64,000 nt of DNA from Actinokineospora auranticolor (GTDB lineage: Bacteria; Actinomycetota; Actinomycetes; Mycobacteriales; Pseudonocardiaceae), in the NCBI RefSeq assembly GCF_002934265.1, contig NZ_PTIX01000005.1, forward strand, positions 310,001 to 374,000. Reading direction: 5' to 3'. The notes under the pieces are model-generated. The model did no database searches and had not been told where the DNA came from. It was given only the letters and a program-made list of their open reading frames with translations. The position numbers were made by a program, and so were the translations under genes. Position 1 is the first letter of the stretch. Each line of letters opens with the position of its first letter. Positions 23,004-32,189 of this stretch are shown here, piece by piece.

Positions 23004-23741
23004 ATGCTGACCAGGGTCGCGGTCCTGTCCGACATCCACGGCGTCGCGCCCGCGCTGGCCGCGGTCCTGGCCGAACCCGAGGTGCTGTGCGCCGACCGGA
23101 TCGTGGTCACCGGCGACACCACCGCGGGCCCGCAGCCCGCCGAGGTGTTGGACATGCTCGCCGAGTTGGGCGACCGGGTCACCGTGATCAGCGGGAACGC
23201 GGACCGGGCGGTGGTCGAGCACGCCCGTACCGGCCGCGGCCCCGCGGGCGCTGCGGCGTGGGCGGCGTCCCGGTTGCCTGCCGATCGGATCGACTGGCTC
23301 GCGGACCTGCCGGACACGGTCCGACTTCCCGTGGCGGGACACGGCGATGTCCTGTTCTGCCACGGCACACCGCGCCGGGACGACGAGGTCGTCGTGGTCG
23401 ACTCGGCCCTGGGCCGCTGGGCGGAGGTGTTCGCCGACCTGGACGCCGCCGTCGGCACCGTGGTGTGCGGCCACACCCACATGCCGTTCGCCAGGCTCGC
23501 GCACGGCCGACTCGTGGTGAACCCGGGCAGCGTCGGTATGCCCTATGGCCGCTCCGGCGCGCACTGGGCACTGCTCGGCCCCGGCACCGACCTCCGCCGC
23601 ACCGGGTTCGACATCACCGCCGCGGCAACGGAGATCGCCGAAGCCTGCCCCGACCCCACGATCGCCCGATGGGTCGAGGACTACATCCTGACCACCGCGT
23701 CCGACGAGGAGGCGCTCACCCATTTCGCCCGCCCGGTTTGA
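23004..23741 (+). CDS. Metallophosphoesterase (YfcE-like calcineurin fold)
   Basis: A 245-aa cytosolic protein with every metal-binding motif of the calcineurin-like superfamily in order: SDIHG (residues 9-13), GDTT, SGNAD, CHGTPR, GHTH and NPGSVG. The last motif places it near the YfcE/MJ0936 phosphodiesterase group. It probably hydrolyses a phosphodiester or nucleotide. It has no obvious pathway link to its neighbours. A -10 box directly ahead of the ATG suggests a separate leaderless transcript. Confidence 0.93.
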   Translation: MLTRVAVLSDIHGVAPALAAVLAEPEVLCADRIVVTGDTTAGPQPAEVLDMLAELGDRVTVISGNADRAVVEHARTGRGPAGAAAWAASRLPADRIDWLADLPDTVRLPVAGHGDVLFCHGTPRRDDEVVVVDSALGRWAEVFADLDAAVGTVVCGHTHMPFARLAHGRLVVNPGSVGMPYGRSGAHWALLGPGTDLRRTGFDITAAATEIAEACPDPTIARWVEDYILTTASDEEALTHFARPV

Positions 23742-23963
23742 GCCGCGTAGCTGGACGGCACCGCCCCAGCCACGCCGACCAGGCGGTCTGATCCGCCTCG
23801 GACTCCCGACCAGGCCGATCACGCTGACCACGACGTAGCCGAGGATCCACCGCGCCAGGCCGCTCGCGCGGTCGGGCGTCCAGGCCGAAGTTCCGGCGGA
23901 AGCGTGCGATGGCGACCATCCGGCCACTCGTCCGCCGGTAGGTCGACGGTGTACGCGTTGCCG

Positions 23964-25316
23964 CTATGCCGGTTGCGGTCGGTTGGTCTCCGACTGCCGG
24001 ACGGCGCGCGGATCGGGGATGGTGGGGCGGGCGGTCAGGCGCAGCCGCAGGTCGCGGGGGCGGAGGGTGGCGGCGGGCACCGCGCGCACGACCGCGTCGG
24101 GGTGCGGCGGGTCGACGCGCCAGTGGTTGAGGACCGTGGCGAGGACGATCGCCAGTTCGGTGTTGGCGAAGCGGGTGCCGACGCAGGTGCGGGCGCCGCT
24201 GCCGAACGGGAGGTAGGCCGTGCGGTGCGGTTCGCCGTCCAGCCAGCGGTCGGGGTCGAAGTGGTCGGCGCGCGGGAAGACGTCCTCCCGGTGGTGCAGG
24301 AGGTAGGGGCTGACGACCACCGCCGTGCCCGCCGGGATCTTGTGGCCCGCCAGCTCGGTGTCCGCGGTGGCGACCCGGGTCACCATCCACACCGGCGGGC
24401 GGATCCGCAGGGACTCCGCGATCACCCGGCCCGTGACCGTGGCGTGGGTGGGCGCGGTGCGGTCCACCAGGATTCGCGCCGCCTCGGCGCGGACCTGGTC
24501 CTGCAGGTCCGGGCGCTCGGCGAGGTAGTGCAGCGTCCACGCCAGGCACCCGGCCGAGGTCTCGGCGCCCGCGATGAAGAACGTGACGAGCTGGTCGACC
24601 AGCTCGGCGTCGTCCGGCATGTCGTAGGTGGCCAGCAGCGCGGACAGCAGGTCCCCGTGGTCGGCGGGCGCCGCCCGGCGGTCGACCACGACCCGGCCGA
24701 GCGCGCCGCGCAGCCGGGCCACCGCCCGGTGGTAGGCGCGGTTGCCGGGTGTCGGCAGGTCGTTGACGAACCCAGGCCGCATCATCCGGCGGTAGAGGCC
24801 GGACATCAACGTGGTGACGTCGCCCAGCGCCTGCTCGGTCTCGGCGGCGGGCAGGCCCTCGGCGAGCATGGTGACCGCGACCGTGCGGGCGGTGATGTCG
24901 ACCATGTCCTCAACCACGTCGATGGTGTCGCCGTCGCGCCACGGGGCGGTGACGGCCTGCGCCTGGGCCAGCATCGCCGCCGCGTAGCCGGGGAGCCGGT
25001 CGGCGTGGAAGGCGGGTCGCACCACGCGCCGCTGGCGCCGGTGCGCGGCGTGCGGGCAGGAGGACAGGCCGTTGCCCGCGAACTCGCGGACCCGGTCCCA
25101 GAACGGGCCGCCCTTGTCGAACAGGTGGTCGTCGCGCAGCACGCGGTCCGCCGTGTCCCCGCCGGTGACCACGACGGCCCGCACCGGCCCGAGGCGCACC
25201 CCCACCACGTCGTCGTACCGGGTCAGGGACCGCAGGAACGCCAACGGGTCGCGCATCAGGGGCACCGCGTGCCCCACCAGCGCCAGCGCGCCCGGTGCCA
25301 GGGGGATGTCGGTCAT
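23964..25316 (-). CDS. Cytochrome P450 monooxygenase
   Basis: A 450-aa soluble P450 from ATG 25,316; longer frames upstream lack P450 sequence. The I-helix oxygen motif is AGAETSA, the K-helix ExxR is ESLR, and the heme loop FGSGARTCVG has the cysteine ligand near residue 378, so it should be catalytic. Near 450 residues it is longer than typical 400-aa macrolide hydroxylases such as EryF and closer to the terpene-oxidase-like group (for example PtlI). It is alone on the minus strand between the phosphoesterase and the deoxysugar operon terminator. It is the only P450 here and the likely oxidative tailoring enzyme of the macrolide. Confidence 0.94.
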   Translation of the reverse strand: MTDIPLAPGALALVGHAVPLMRDPLAFLRSLTRYDDVVGVRLGPVRAVVVTGGDTADRVLRDDHLFDKGGPFWDRVREFAGNGLSSCPHAAHRRQRRVVRPAFHADRLPGYAAAMLAQAQAVTAPWRDGDTIDVVEDMVDITARTVAVTMLAEGLPAAETEQALGDVTTLMSGLYRRMMRPGFVNDLPTPGNRAYHRAVARLRGALGRVVVDRRAAPADHGDLLSALLATYDMPDDAELVDQLVTFFIAGAETSAGCLAWTLHYLAERPDLQDQVRAEAARILVDRTAPTHATVTGRVIAESLRIRPPVWMVTRVATADTELAGHKIPAGTAVVVSPYLLHHREDVFPRADHFDPDRWLDGEPHRTAYLPFGSGARTCVGTRFANTELAIVLATVLNHWRVDPPHPDAVVRAVPAATLRPRDLRLRLTARPTIPDPRAVRQSETNRPQPA

Positions 25317-25508
25317 CGAGGCCGCCTTCGGTCGCCGTGGTACGCGGTACTCCACGCTAGGGCCGGCCCGGCCACCCACCAACCGGCGTAACTCGTCCTG
25401 GTGAACGCCGTCACCCGTGCGCCGGTCCCGAACCGCCGGACAAGCACCGGGTGCGCGACCACCAACCGCAGAACGCGCGCAGCCCGGCGCTGTCCCGCAC
25501 CTGAACCG

Positions 25509-25547
25509 AGTGGACCGGATTCGCCCGCGCGGCGAATCCGGTCCACT
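25509..25547 (-). terminator. Terminator of the deoxysugar operon, 17-bp perfect stem
   Basis: A perfect 17-bp stem (25509-25525 with 25531-25547) and the loop cgcgc lie 5 bases beyond the rmlB stop. Confidence 0.85.
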
Positions 25548-25552
25548 ACGAG

Positions 25553-26527
25553 CTACCCGGCCTTGAGCGGTTCCCACCACGACCGGTTGGCCCGGTACCA
25601 CTCGACCGTCTCGCGCAGGCCCCGCTCGATCGGCACCGACGGCCGGTACCCCAGCTCCCCGCTGATCTTGGTGATGTCCACCGAGTACCGCCGGTCGTGC
25701 GCCAACCGGTCCGCCACCGGCCGGATCGCCGACTCGTCCCGGCCGGTGATTTCCAGCAGGCGGGTGGTCAGCTCCCGGTTGGTCAGCTCCGTGCCGCCGC
25801 CGATGTTGTAGACCTCGCCCGCGCGGCCCCGGGTCGCCACCAGGTGGATGCCCGCGCAGTGGTCGTCGACGTGCAGCCAGTCCCGAACGTTCAGGCCGTC
25901 GCCGTAGAGGGGGACCTGTCCGCCGTCGAGCAGGTTGGTGGCGAACAGGGGGATGACCTTCTCCGGGAACTGGTACGGGCCGTAGTTGTTGGAGCAGCGG
26001 GTGATCACCACGTCCAGGCCGTGGGTGATGTGGAACGCGCGCGCGATCAGGTCCGACGACGCCTTCGACGCCGCGTACGGCGAGTTCGGGGCCAGCGGGT
26101 GCTCCTCCGGCCACGAGCCCTCGTCGATCGAGCCGTACACCTCGTCGGTCGAGACGTGCGTGAAGCGGCCGACGCCCGCCTCCAGCGCGCCCTGCAACAG
26201 GGTTTGCGTGCCGACCACGTTGGTCAGCACGAACTCCGCCGCGCCCGCGATCGAACGGTCCACGTGCGACTCGGCGGCGAAGTGCACGACCAGGTCCGTG
26301 CCCGCCATCTCCTGCTTGACCACCGCCGGGTCGCAGATGTCGCCGCGCACCACGCGCAGGCGGGGGTCGTCGGCGACCGGGGCCAGGTTGGCCGGGTTGC
26401 CCGCGTAGGTGAACTTGTCCAGCACGACCAGCTCGTCCGGGGTGAACCCGGGGTAGCGGTCGGTGAGCGCGCCGCGCACGAAGTTCGAGCCGATGAACCC
26501 CGCGCCGCCGGTGACCAGGACCCGCAT
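25553..26527 (-). CDS. rmlB: dTDP-glucose 4,6-dehydratase
   Basis: A 324-aa extended short-chain dehydrogenase. TGGAGFIGSNFV is the NAD+ site, HFAAESHVDRS contains the conserved His, THVSTDEVYG the threonine-aspartate-glutamate catalytic region and YAASKASSD the Tyr-x-x-x-Lys pair. CSNNYGPYQFPEK is a strong RmlB signature. It converts dTDP-glucose to dTDP-4-keto-6-deoxyglucose, the branch point for all deoxysugars. The ATG at 26,527 shares one base with the rmlA stop (TGATG). It is the last gene of a five-gene coupled operon. Confidence 0.97.
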   Translation of the reverse strand: MRVLVTGGAGFIGSNFVRGALTDRYPGFTPDELVVLDKFTYAGNPANLAPVADDPRLRVVRGDICDPAVVKQEMAGTDLVVHFAAESHVDRSIAGAAEFVLTNVVGTQTLLQGALEAGVGRFTHVSTDEVYGSIDEGSWPEEHPLAPNSPYAASKASSDLIARAFHITHGLDVVITRCSNNYGPYQFPEKVIPLFATNLLDGGQVPLYGDGLNVRDWLHVDDHCAGIHLVATRGRAGEVYNIGGGTELTNRELTTRLLEITGRDESAIRPVADRLAHDRRYSVDITKISGELGYRPSVPIERGLRETVEWYRANRSWWEPLKAG

Positions 26528-27399
26528 CAGCGCACGCCCCCCGCGATCTCCATGACGTACCGGCCGTAGCCGGATTTGGCGATCCGCTCGCCCAGCGCGT
26601 AGCACTGCTCGGCGGAGATGAACCCCATCCGCAGCGCGATCTCCTCCAGGCAGGCGATCCGCGTGCCCTGCCGCTCCTCCAGCGTCCGCACGTACTGCCC
26701 GGCGTCGAGCAGCGACTCGTGCGTCCCGGTGTCCAGCCAGGCGAAACCGCGGCCCAGGTTGACCATGCTCGCCCGGCCGCGGTCGAGGTAGGTGTTGTTC
26801 ACGTCGGTGATCTCCAGCTCGCCGCGCGCCGACGGCCGCAGCCCCTTGGCGATCTCCACGACGTCGTTGTCGTAGAAGTACAGGCCGGTGATCGCGTGGT
26901 TCGACCGCGGGTTGCTCGGCTTCTCCTCGATCGACACGAGGTTCCCCTCCGCGTCGATCTCGCCGATGCCGTGCCGGTGCGGGTCCGACACCGCGTAGCC
27001 GAACAGCACGCAGCCCTTGAGGTCGACGGTCTTGCTCTGCAGCAGCTGCGAGAACCCCGGGCCGTGGAAGATGTTGTCGCCCAGGATCAACGCCGCGCTG
27101 TCGTCGCCGATGTGGTCCTCGCCGATGATGAACGCCTCGGCGAGGCCGTTGGGGTGCGGCTGCTCCGCGTAGGTGAGGTTGATGCCCAGGTCCGAGCCGT
27201 CGCCGAGCAGCCGCTGGAAGGCGGGGGCGTCGACCGGGGTGGTGATGACCAGGATGTCCCGGATGGCGGCCAGCATCAGCACCGACAGCGGGTAGTAGAT
27301 CATCGGCTTGTTGTAGACGGGGACCAGTTGCTTGGACGCGGCGAGCGTCACCGGGTGCAGCCGGGTACCGCTGCCGCCCGCGAGGATGATGCCCTTCAT
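26527..27399 (-). CDS. rmlA: Glucose-1-phosphate thymidylyltransferase
   Basis: A 290-aa enzyme of the usual RmlA length. It makes dTDP-glucose from dTTP and glucose 1-phosphate. The nucleotide loop is [13 protein letters not shown], followed by [15 protein letters not shown], the metal-binding GDNIFHG and [12 protein letters not shown] 27,399 is chosen over a start 51 bases upstream because it has GGAAAGG ahead of it and overlaps the preceding stop as ATGA. First step of the deoxysugar pathway. Confidence 0.97.
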   Translation of the reverse strand: MKGIILAGGSGTRLHPVTLAASKQLVPVYNKPMIYYPLSVLMLAAIRDILVITTPVDAPAFQRLLGDGSDLGINLTYAEQPHPNGLAEAFIIGEDHIGDDSAALILGDNIFHGPGFSQLLQSKTVDLKGCVLFGYAVSDPHRHGIGEIDAEGNLVSIEEKPSNPRSNHAITGLYFYDNDVVEIAKGLRPSARGELEITDVNNTYLDRGRASMVNLGRGFAWLDTGTHESLLDAGQYVRTLEERQGTRIACLEEIALRMGFISAEQCYALGERIAKSGYGRYVMEIAGGVR

Positions 27400-28235
27400 C
27401 GCCTTTCCCGGAGGTTGTCGGAACCCGCCTGGCCGGAGGCGGCCAGCCACGGGTCGGGCGCCTGCCTGGCCAGGTCCTGGTACGCGGGCGCGGCCAGCGC
27501 GCCGACGTGCCGGTCCAGCAGCGCGGACAGGTAGCCCGGGCCGAACCCGAACCCGTCCACCGCGGGCACCAGCGCGCGCAGCTTGGCGACGCTGACCACC
27601 GCGCGCTTGGTCGGCATCTCCACCAGCGACCGCTCGGCCCGCGTGCCCAGCCGCTGCTCCAGGCCGTCCACCACGTCCTCAATGGACACCGGCCTGCCGG
27701 AGGCCACGTTGACCACCTCGCCGCGCACGTCGTCGTCGCGCAGGAAACCCAGGATCCGCACCATGTCGGTGATGTCCAGCAGGTCCCGCGCCACGCCCGA
27801 GTGCACGGTGATCGAGCCGGACAGCAGTTGCCGGATCAGCGACGGCATCAGCTGGTGCCGCTGCTGGCCCGCGCCGACCAGGTGCGCCAACCGCAGCACC
27901 AGCCACCGCGCGCCGGAGGTCGCGCACACGCTCTCCAGCGCCAGCTTGTGCTTGCCGTACGGGGTCAGCGGGAACACCGGCCCGGACTCGGTGCCCGGCG
28001 AGTCCGGCGCCCCGTACATGCCGGGTGACGCCGTCGACAGGAACACCGCGGTGCGCCCCTCGGCGCGGCAGCGGCGCAGCGTCTCGTAGACCAGCGTGGC
28101 CTCGCGCTCGAACGCCGACACGTCGGTGACGAGCACGCTGGACACCCCGGCCGCGATGAGCGTGGTGTCCGGGTGGCGGTCGCCGAAGTAGCGCCGGGCG
28201 TGGTCCGCGATGAAGCCGTGTCCGATGATCTCCAT
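27396..28235 (-). CDS. dTDP-4-keto-6-deoxyhexose 4-ketoreductase
   Basis: A 279-aa extended SDR. The nucleotide motif is shortened ([12 protein letters not shown]) rather than the canonical GxxGxxG, and the catalytic Tyr-x-x-x-Lys appears as YGKHK after [10 protein letters not shown]. This matches 4-ketoreductases of 2,6-dideoxysugar pathways (OleU/EryBIV functional class). It would set the C-4 hydroxyl stereochemistry as the last step. Start ATG 28,235 overlaps the 3-ketoreductase stop by one base; the stop overlaps rmlA by four. Which C-4 epimer is made cannot be read from sequence. Confidence 0.85.
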   Translation of the reverse strand: MEIIGHGFIADHARRYFGDRHPDTTLIAAGVSSVLVTDVSAFEREATLVYETLRRCRAEGRTAVFLSTASPGMYGAPDSPGTESGPVFPLTPYGKHKLALESVCATSGARWLVLRLAHLVGAGQQRHQLMPSLIRQLLSGSITVHSGVARDLLDITDMVRILGFLRDDDVRGEVVNVASGRPVSIEDVVDGLEQRLGTRAERSLVEMPTKRAVVSVAKLRALVPAVDGFGFGPGYLSALLDRHVGALAAPAYQDLARQAPDPWLAASGQAGSDNLRERR

Positions 28236-29245
28236 CAGGATCCCACCTCCTGGTGAGTTGGCTGGTCCGGCACCCGGACGGCGCTGGTGAGCACCTCGTC
28301 GACCAGGCGCGCGGTGTCGGTGGACAGGTCGCCCGCCTCGGCCTCCACCGCGGGGTCCGGCCCGCGCAGGGCGGCCGTGGCGAACGAGTCCACGGCCAGG
28401 GCGAACTGGTCCGCGGCGGGCAGGGTGAGCTCCTCGCGCCGGTCCTGCTCCTCGACCAGCACGACCGGCCGCCAGGTCGGCGGGGGTGTGAACGCCCGGT
28501 CGAGGGTGATCGAGCCGGAGCCGCCGGAGTAGGTGTAGCGGGACCGGTAGCCGTGCTGGAAACCGAACTCCAGCGACGCGAACACGCCGTCGGGGGAGAC
28601 CAGCAGCACGTGCCCGGCCACGTCGACGTCGCGGGTCTTGTCCACGCGCAGCGCGGCGCCGTCGACGGTGAGGCCGCGGCCGAGCAGCAGCCGGGCGGCG
28701 CGCAGCGGGTAGACCCCGGCGTCGAGCAGCGAACCGCCGCCGAGGCCGGGTTGGTAGCGGATGTCGCCCCCGGGCAGCGGGGGGATCCGGAAGGTCGCGG
28801 CGAAGGTGCGCAGCGGCCCGACCCGGCCCGCGTCCAGCATGGCGCGGACCTCCGCGTGCTGCGGGTGGTACGGGAAGGTGAAGTTCTCCCGCAGCACCAG
28901 GCCCTGGCGCGCGGCGATCGCGACCAGTTCCCGGGTCTGGGCCGCGGTGGTGGTGAGCGGTTTCTCGCACAGCACGTGCTTGCCCGCCAGGAGCGCGCGC
29001 CGGGTCCACTCGAAGTGGCTCGCGTTCGGCAGGGACACGTAGACGGCGTCGACGTCGTCCCCGGTGACCAGGTCGTGGTACCCGCGCACGGCCGCGCCCA
29101 GCGGGTCGGCCACGGCCGCCGCCCGCTCCGGCGACCGCGCCGCCACGGCGGTCACGCGCGCGTTGGCCGACCGCAGCGCGGGCAGGGTCTTGCGCCGCGC
29201 GACCGACGAGCAGCCCAGCAGGCCGACCCTCAGCGAGGTCGTCAT
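28235..29245 (-). CDS. dTDP-3,4-diketo-2,6-dideoxyhexose 3-ketoreductase
   Basis: A 336-aa Gfo/Idh/MocA oxidoreductase. The Rossmann motif is GLLGCSSVARR, with the conserved CEKPLTT segment near residue 93 and a GGGSLLDAGVYPL substrate-side motif. Coupled to the 2,3-dehydratase, this is the partner that reduces the unstable 3,4-diketo intermediate at C-3 (OleW/TylC1/SpnN functional class). The direction of reduction separates olivose-type from digitoxose-type sugars, but the motifs do not decide it for me. ATG 29,245 is coupled as ATGA. Confidence 0.92.
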   Translation of the reverse strand: MTTSLRVGLLGCSSVARRKTLPALRSANARVTAVAARSPERAAAVADPLGAAVRGYHDLVTGDDVDAVYVSLPNASHFEWTRRALLAGKHVLCEKPLTTTAAQTRELVAIAARQGLVLRENFTFPYHPQHAEVRAMLDAGRVGPLRTFAATFRIPPLPGGDIRYQPGLGGGSLLDAGVYPLRAARLLLGRGLTVDGAALRVDKTRDVDVAGHVLLVSPDGVFASLEFGFQHGYRSRYTYSGGSGSITLDRAFTPPPTWRPVVLVEEQDRREELTLPAADQFALAVDSFATAALRGPDPAVEAEAGDLSTDTARLVDEVLTSAVRVPDQPTHQEVGS

Positions 29246-30690
29246 CCGAGTCCCCGCAGGCACGCGATGAGGCTGCGGGCCTGCACGTTGACGTAGTGGC
29301 TGTGCCGCAGCAGCTCGTCGAGCTGGCGGACGGTGAGCCAGCGGTAGTCGTCGGACACCGCGTTCGGGAAGTCCGCGGGCACCTCGACGATCTCGTACCG
29401 GCTGTACGCGTGGTGGAACCGCCCGCCCTCCTCCGACAGCTGCGCGGAGAAGCGGACCTGCTCCGGGCGGCTGCCGAGCACCACGTCCAGGAACAGCGGG
29501 TGCGTCGCGGCGGGCAGGTGCGTGTAGTTCTCGGGGGTGCACTGGACCGTCGGGGCCAGCTCGACCACGTCCAGGTAGCCCGGTTCGACGCGGGCGTTGA
29601 CCAGCGCGTGCAGCACGCCGTCGACCCGCTTGACCAGCAGCGCCACCACACCGGTGCCGAACGGGCGGACCAGCGGCTGGCTCCAGCTGCCCACCTCGCG
29701 GCCGTTGGTGGTGATGTCGACGGCGATGATGCTGAAGTACAGCCCCAGCTCGTGGGAGATCTCGGTCGGCGTGCGGCGCCAGTGCGCGACCTCGCGCAGC
29801 GGGGACGGCCGGGTGTCGACGTAGTGCGTGGACTGCCGCGAGGTGATCCAGCTCAGCACCTCGGTCGCGGTGTGCAGGCCACCCGCGTCGGGCCGGGCGG
29901 AGCGGGCGATCGACGCCGGGAACTCGTCGGCGCCCGGCCGGTCGGGCCAGGCGGGGGCGGGCATGCAGGACAGCACCGTGCGGGCGTCCATGTTGACCAG
30001 GTTGTCCGCGCGCAGCAGGGTGTGCAGCTGGCCCAGGGTCAACCAGCGGAAGTCCGCCGGCAGCTCGGCGTCGTCGAAGCGCGGGTCGTCGGTGACCTCG
30101 ACGACCATGTTCCGGTTGCGCTTGCGGTAGAACCACGAGCCCTGTTCGGACTGCAGCACGTCGGCGATCACCCGCCCCGGTGGCGGGTCGCGGAAGAACT
30201 CCAGGTACGGCACGGGTTTGCCGCCGTGCACCCGGGTGTAGTTGCTCTTGGTCGCCTGCACCGTCGGCGACAGCTGCACGCCGTTGACGTTGCCCGGCTC
30301 GGACTTGGCCTGCATCAGGCAGTGCGGCACGCCGTCGATCTCGCGCACCAGGATGCCCAGGATGCCGATCTCGGGTTGGTTGATGATGGGTTGCGACCAG
30401 TGCGGCACGTGCCCGTAGTCGGTGTCGACCGACAGGCCCTGCACGCTGAAGAACCGGCCGCTGTGGTGCCGCAGGTCGCCGGTGCGCTCGTCGAACCCCC
30501 ACAACCGCAGGTCGCCGAACTCGATCCGGTCGACCTCGTGCCGGTGCGCGGCGTTGCGGGCGGCGATCCACCCGTCGACGAGCGCGTTGGGGGTCACGTC
30601 GCTGTCGAGCGCGGCCGCGGACACCGCCAGGCGGTGGGGCAGCGTCACGTCCGGCTTCCGGAGCAGACTTGTCGCGCCGTGACGCGCCAT
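29242..30690 (-). CDS. dTDP-4-keto-6-deoxyglucose 2,3-dehydratase
   Basis: A 482-aa enzyme made of two homologous halves, as usual for this family (OleV, TylCVI, SpnO, EryBVI). The repeated signature is visible in both halves: SQPIINQPEIG with QAKSEPGNVNGVQLSPTVQ in the first, and SQPLVRPFGTGVVALL with NARVEPGYLDVVELAPTVQ in the second. It removes the C-2 hydroxyl, committing the sugar to a 2,6-dideoxy form. ATG 30,690 follows AGGAGG by five bases; a TTG further upstream precedes that site and is unlikely. First gene of the sugar operon, divergent from a glycosyltransferase across 189 bases that must hold both promoters. Confidence 0.96.
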   Translation of the reverse strand: MARHGATSLLRKPDVTLPHRLAVSAAALDSDVTPNALVDGWIAARNAAHRHEVDRIEFGDLRLWGFDERTGDLRHHSGRFFSVQGLSVDTDYGHVPHWSQPIINQPEIGILGILVREIDGVPHCLMQAKSEPGNVNGVQLSPTVQATKSNYTRVHGGKPVPYLEFFRDPPPGRVIADVLQSEQGSWFYRKRNRNMVVEVTDDPRFDDAELPADFRWLTLGQLHTLLRADNLVNMDARTVLSCMPAPAWPDRPGADEFPASIARSARPDAGGLHTATEVLSWITSRQSTHYVDTRPSPLREVAHWRRTPTEISHELGLYFSIIAVDITTNGREVGSWSQPLVRPFGTGVVALLVKRVDGVLHALVNARVEPGYLDVVELAPTVQCTPENYTHLPAATHPLFLDVVLGSRPEQVRFSAQLSEEGGRFHHAYSRYEIVEVPADFPNAVSDDYRWLTVRQLDELLRHSHYVNVQARSLIACLRGLG

Positions 30691-30879
30691 ATCGTCCTCC
30701 TGGGACAAACGAACTGGGGGGCACCGCCGAGTCTGGTGCCCGCGAAGGCGCCGCGGGCCGGGTCGGGGCCAGGAGTGGGAGAACCCCCAGCATCGCCGAA
30801 ACCGCCCGGGACTAAGGAATCCTCCAGTGCCGCGCGGCTAGGGAGCGACACCGGGCGCCTTGCCGGGCAAGGTGGTCCG

Positions 30880-32124
30880 GTGTCTTGGTCGCGGCACTAC
30901 GCCGTCATCAGCTTCCCCGGTGTCGGGCACGTCCGGCCGGTGCTACCGGTCGTCGAGGAACTCCGGCGCCGGGGCCACCGCGTCACGCACGTCGTCGCCT
31001 CCCGCCTCGCCGACACCGCGCGGGTCTCGGGGGCGCGGCTGGTGACCTACGAGTCGAGTTTCCCGGAACCCTTCGGCCGCGCGGAATCCGTCGACGACGC
31101 CGCGCGCATGCTGGCCGAGTTGCTGCGCGAGGGGTTCGCGCCGCTGGACGCCGCCGAGCGCGCGCTGGCCGGTGACCGGCCGGATCTGCTGCTGCACGAC
31201 GACATCGCCCCGCACACCGCCCGGCTGCTCGGGGCGCGCTGGGACGTGCCGGTCGTCCGGCTCTACGCCCACTTCGCCGACAACGTCCAGAGTGGACGAT
31301 CCGGCGGCGGTGCCGGGATCGACCCGGCGGCCGTGCTGGCGCACCCCGCGTTGCGCGAGGCGTGGCAGGACGAGATCGACCGGCTCGCCACCCACGGCCT
31401 CGACGCGGACACGGTGATGTCGACGCTGCTGCGCGACGACGCCGTCGCCGAGCTGGTGTTCGTGCCGCGCGAGTTCCACCCCGACGGCGACTTCTCCCCG
31501 CGACGGGTGTTCGTCGGGTCGACCGCCGATCCCGCGCGGGCGCGCGACCCGTGGACACCGCCGGGGGAGCGGCGGGTGGTGCTGGTGTCGCTGGGCACGA
31601 CCTCGGCCGCCGCGCCGGGCTTCTTCCGCGCCTGCGCCGAGGCGTTCGCGGACACCGACTGGCACGTGGTGATGACCCTGGGGTCCCGGGTGACCCCGGA
31701 GGAGGTCGGAACGGTGCCGCCGAACGTCGAACTCCACCGGTGGCTCACCCACCTGTCCGTGCTGCCCCACGCGTCGGTCTACGTCGGCGCCGCCGGGATG
31801 GGGAGCCTGCTGGAGGCGCTGTCCTGCGCCACCCCGGTGCTGGCGCTGCCGCAGACCGACGAGCAGCGCGGCAACGCCGACCGGATCGCCGAACTCGGCC
31901 TCGGCGCCGCGCTCGACCCCGCCGACGTCACCCCCGACACCCTCCGGCGCCTGGTCGACACCCTCGCCGCGGACCCCGGCACCGCCGCGCGGGCCCGGCG
32001 GATGAGCGGTCACCTCGCCTCGGCGGGCGGCGCCACCCGCGCGGCCGACGTGCTCGAACAATGCGCGGATCCGAGTGGTGCCAACGGTTTCCTGGCTCCA
32101 CAGCGGACCGGGAACCGACACTAG
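30880..32124 (+). CDS. Macrolide-type family 1 glycosyltransferase (GT-B)
   Basis: A 414-aa GT-B enzyme. The catalytic H-x-x-P histidine is in GVGHVRP, the aspartate partner in HDDIAPHTA, and the donor site GAAGMGSLLEALSCATPV ends with PQTDEQRGNADR. GTG 30,880 is preferred: AAGGTGG lies 4 bases upstream and the protein begins directly before the first strand. The frame is open further upstream, but that sequence is unlike the family. It is first of a plus-strand group with another glycosyltransferase and the epimerase, opposite the deoxysugar operon, so it probably uses that pathway's dTDP-2,6-dideoxyhexose. Confidence 0.95.
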   Translation: MSWSRHYAVISFPGVGHVRPVLPVVEELRRRGHRVTHVVASRLADTARVSGARLVTYESSFPEPFGRAESVDDAARMLAELLREGFAPLDAAERALAGDRPDLLLHDDIAPHTARLLGARWDVPVVRLYAHFADNVQSGRSGGGAGIDPAAVLAHPALREAWQDEIDRLATHGLDADTVMSTLLRDDAVAELVFVPREFHPDGDFSPRRVFVGSTADPARARDPWTPPGERRVVLVSLGTTSAAAPGFFRACAEAFADTDWHVVMTLGSRVTPEEVGTVPPNVELHRWLTHLSVLPHASVYVGAAGMGSLLEALSCATPVLALPQTDEQRGNADRIAELGLGAALDPADVTPDTLRRLVDTLAADPGTAARARRMSGHLASAGGATRAADVLEQCADPSGANGFLAPQRTGNRH

Positions 32125-32176
32125 GTGATCACCTGGTTCGCGGTCGCCGCCGATGGGCATCCGCGCGACACCCGCC

Positions 32177-32182
32177 TAGGGT
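32177..32182 (+). promoter_or_regulatory. -10 hexamer TAGGGT of a leaderless promoter
   Basis: TAGGGT ends exactly 7 bases before the GTG at 32,190, with no ribosome binding site between. This is the same arrangement as at 15,143. Confidence 0.55.
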
Positions 32183-32189
32183 CGAGCAC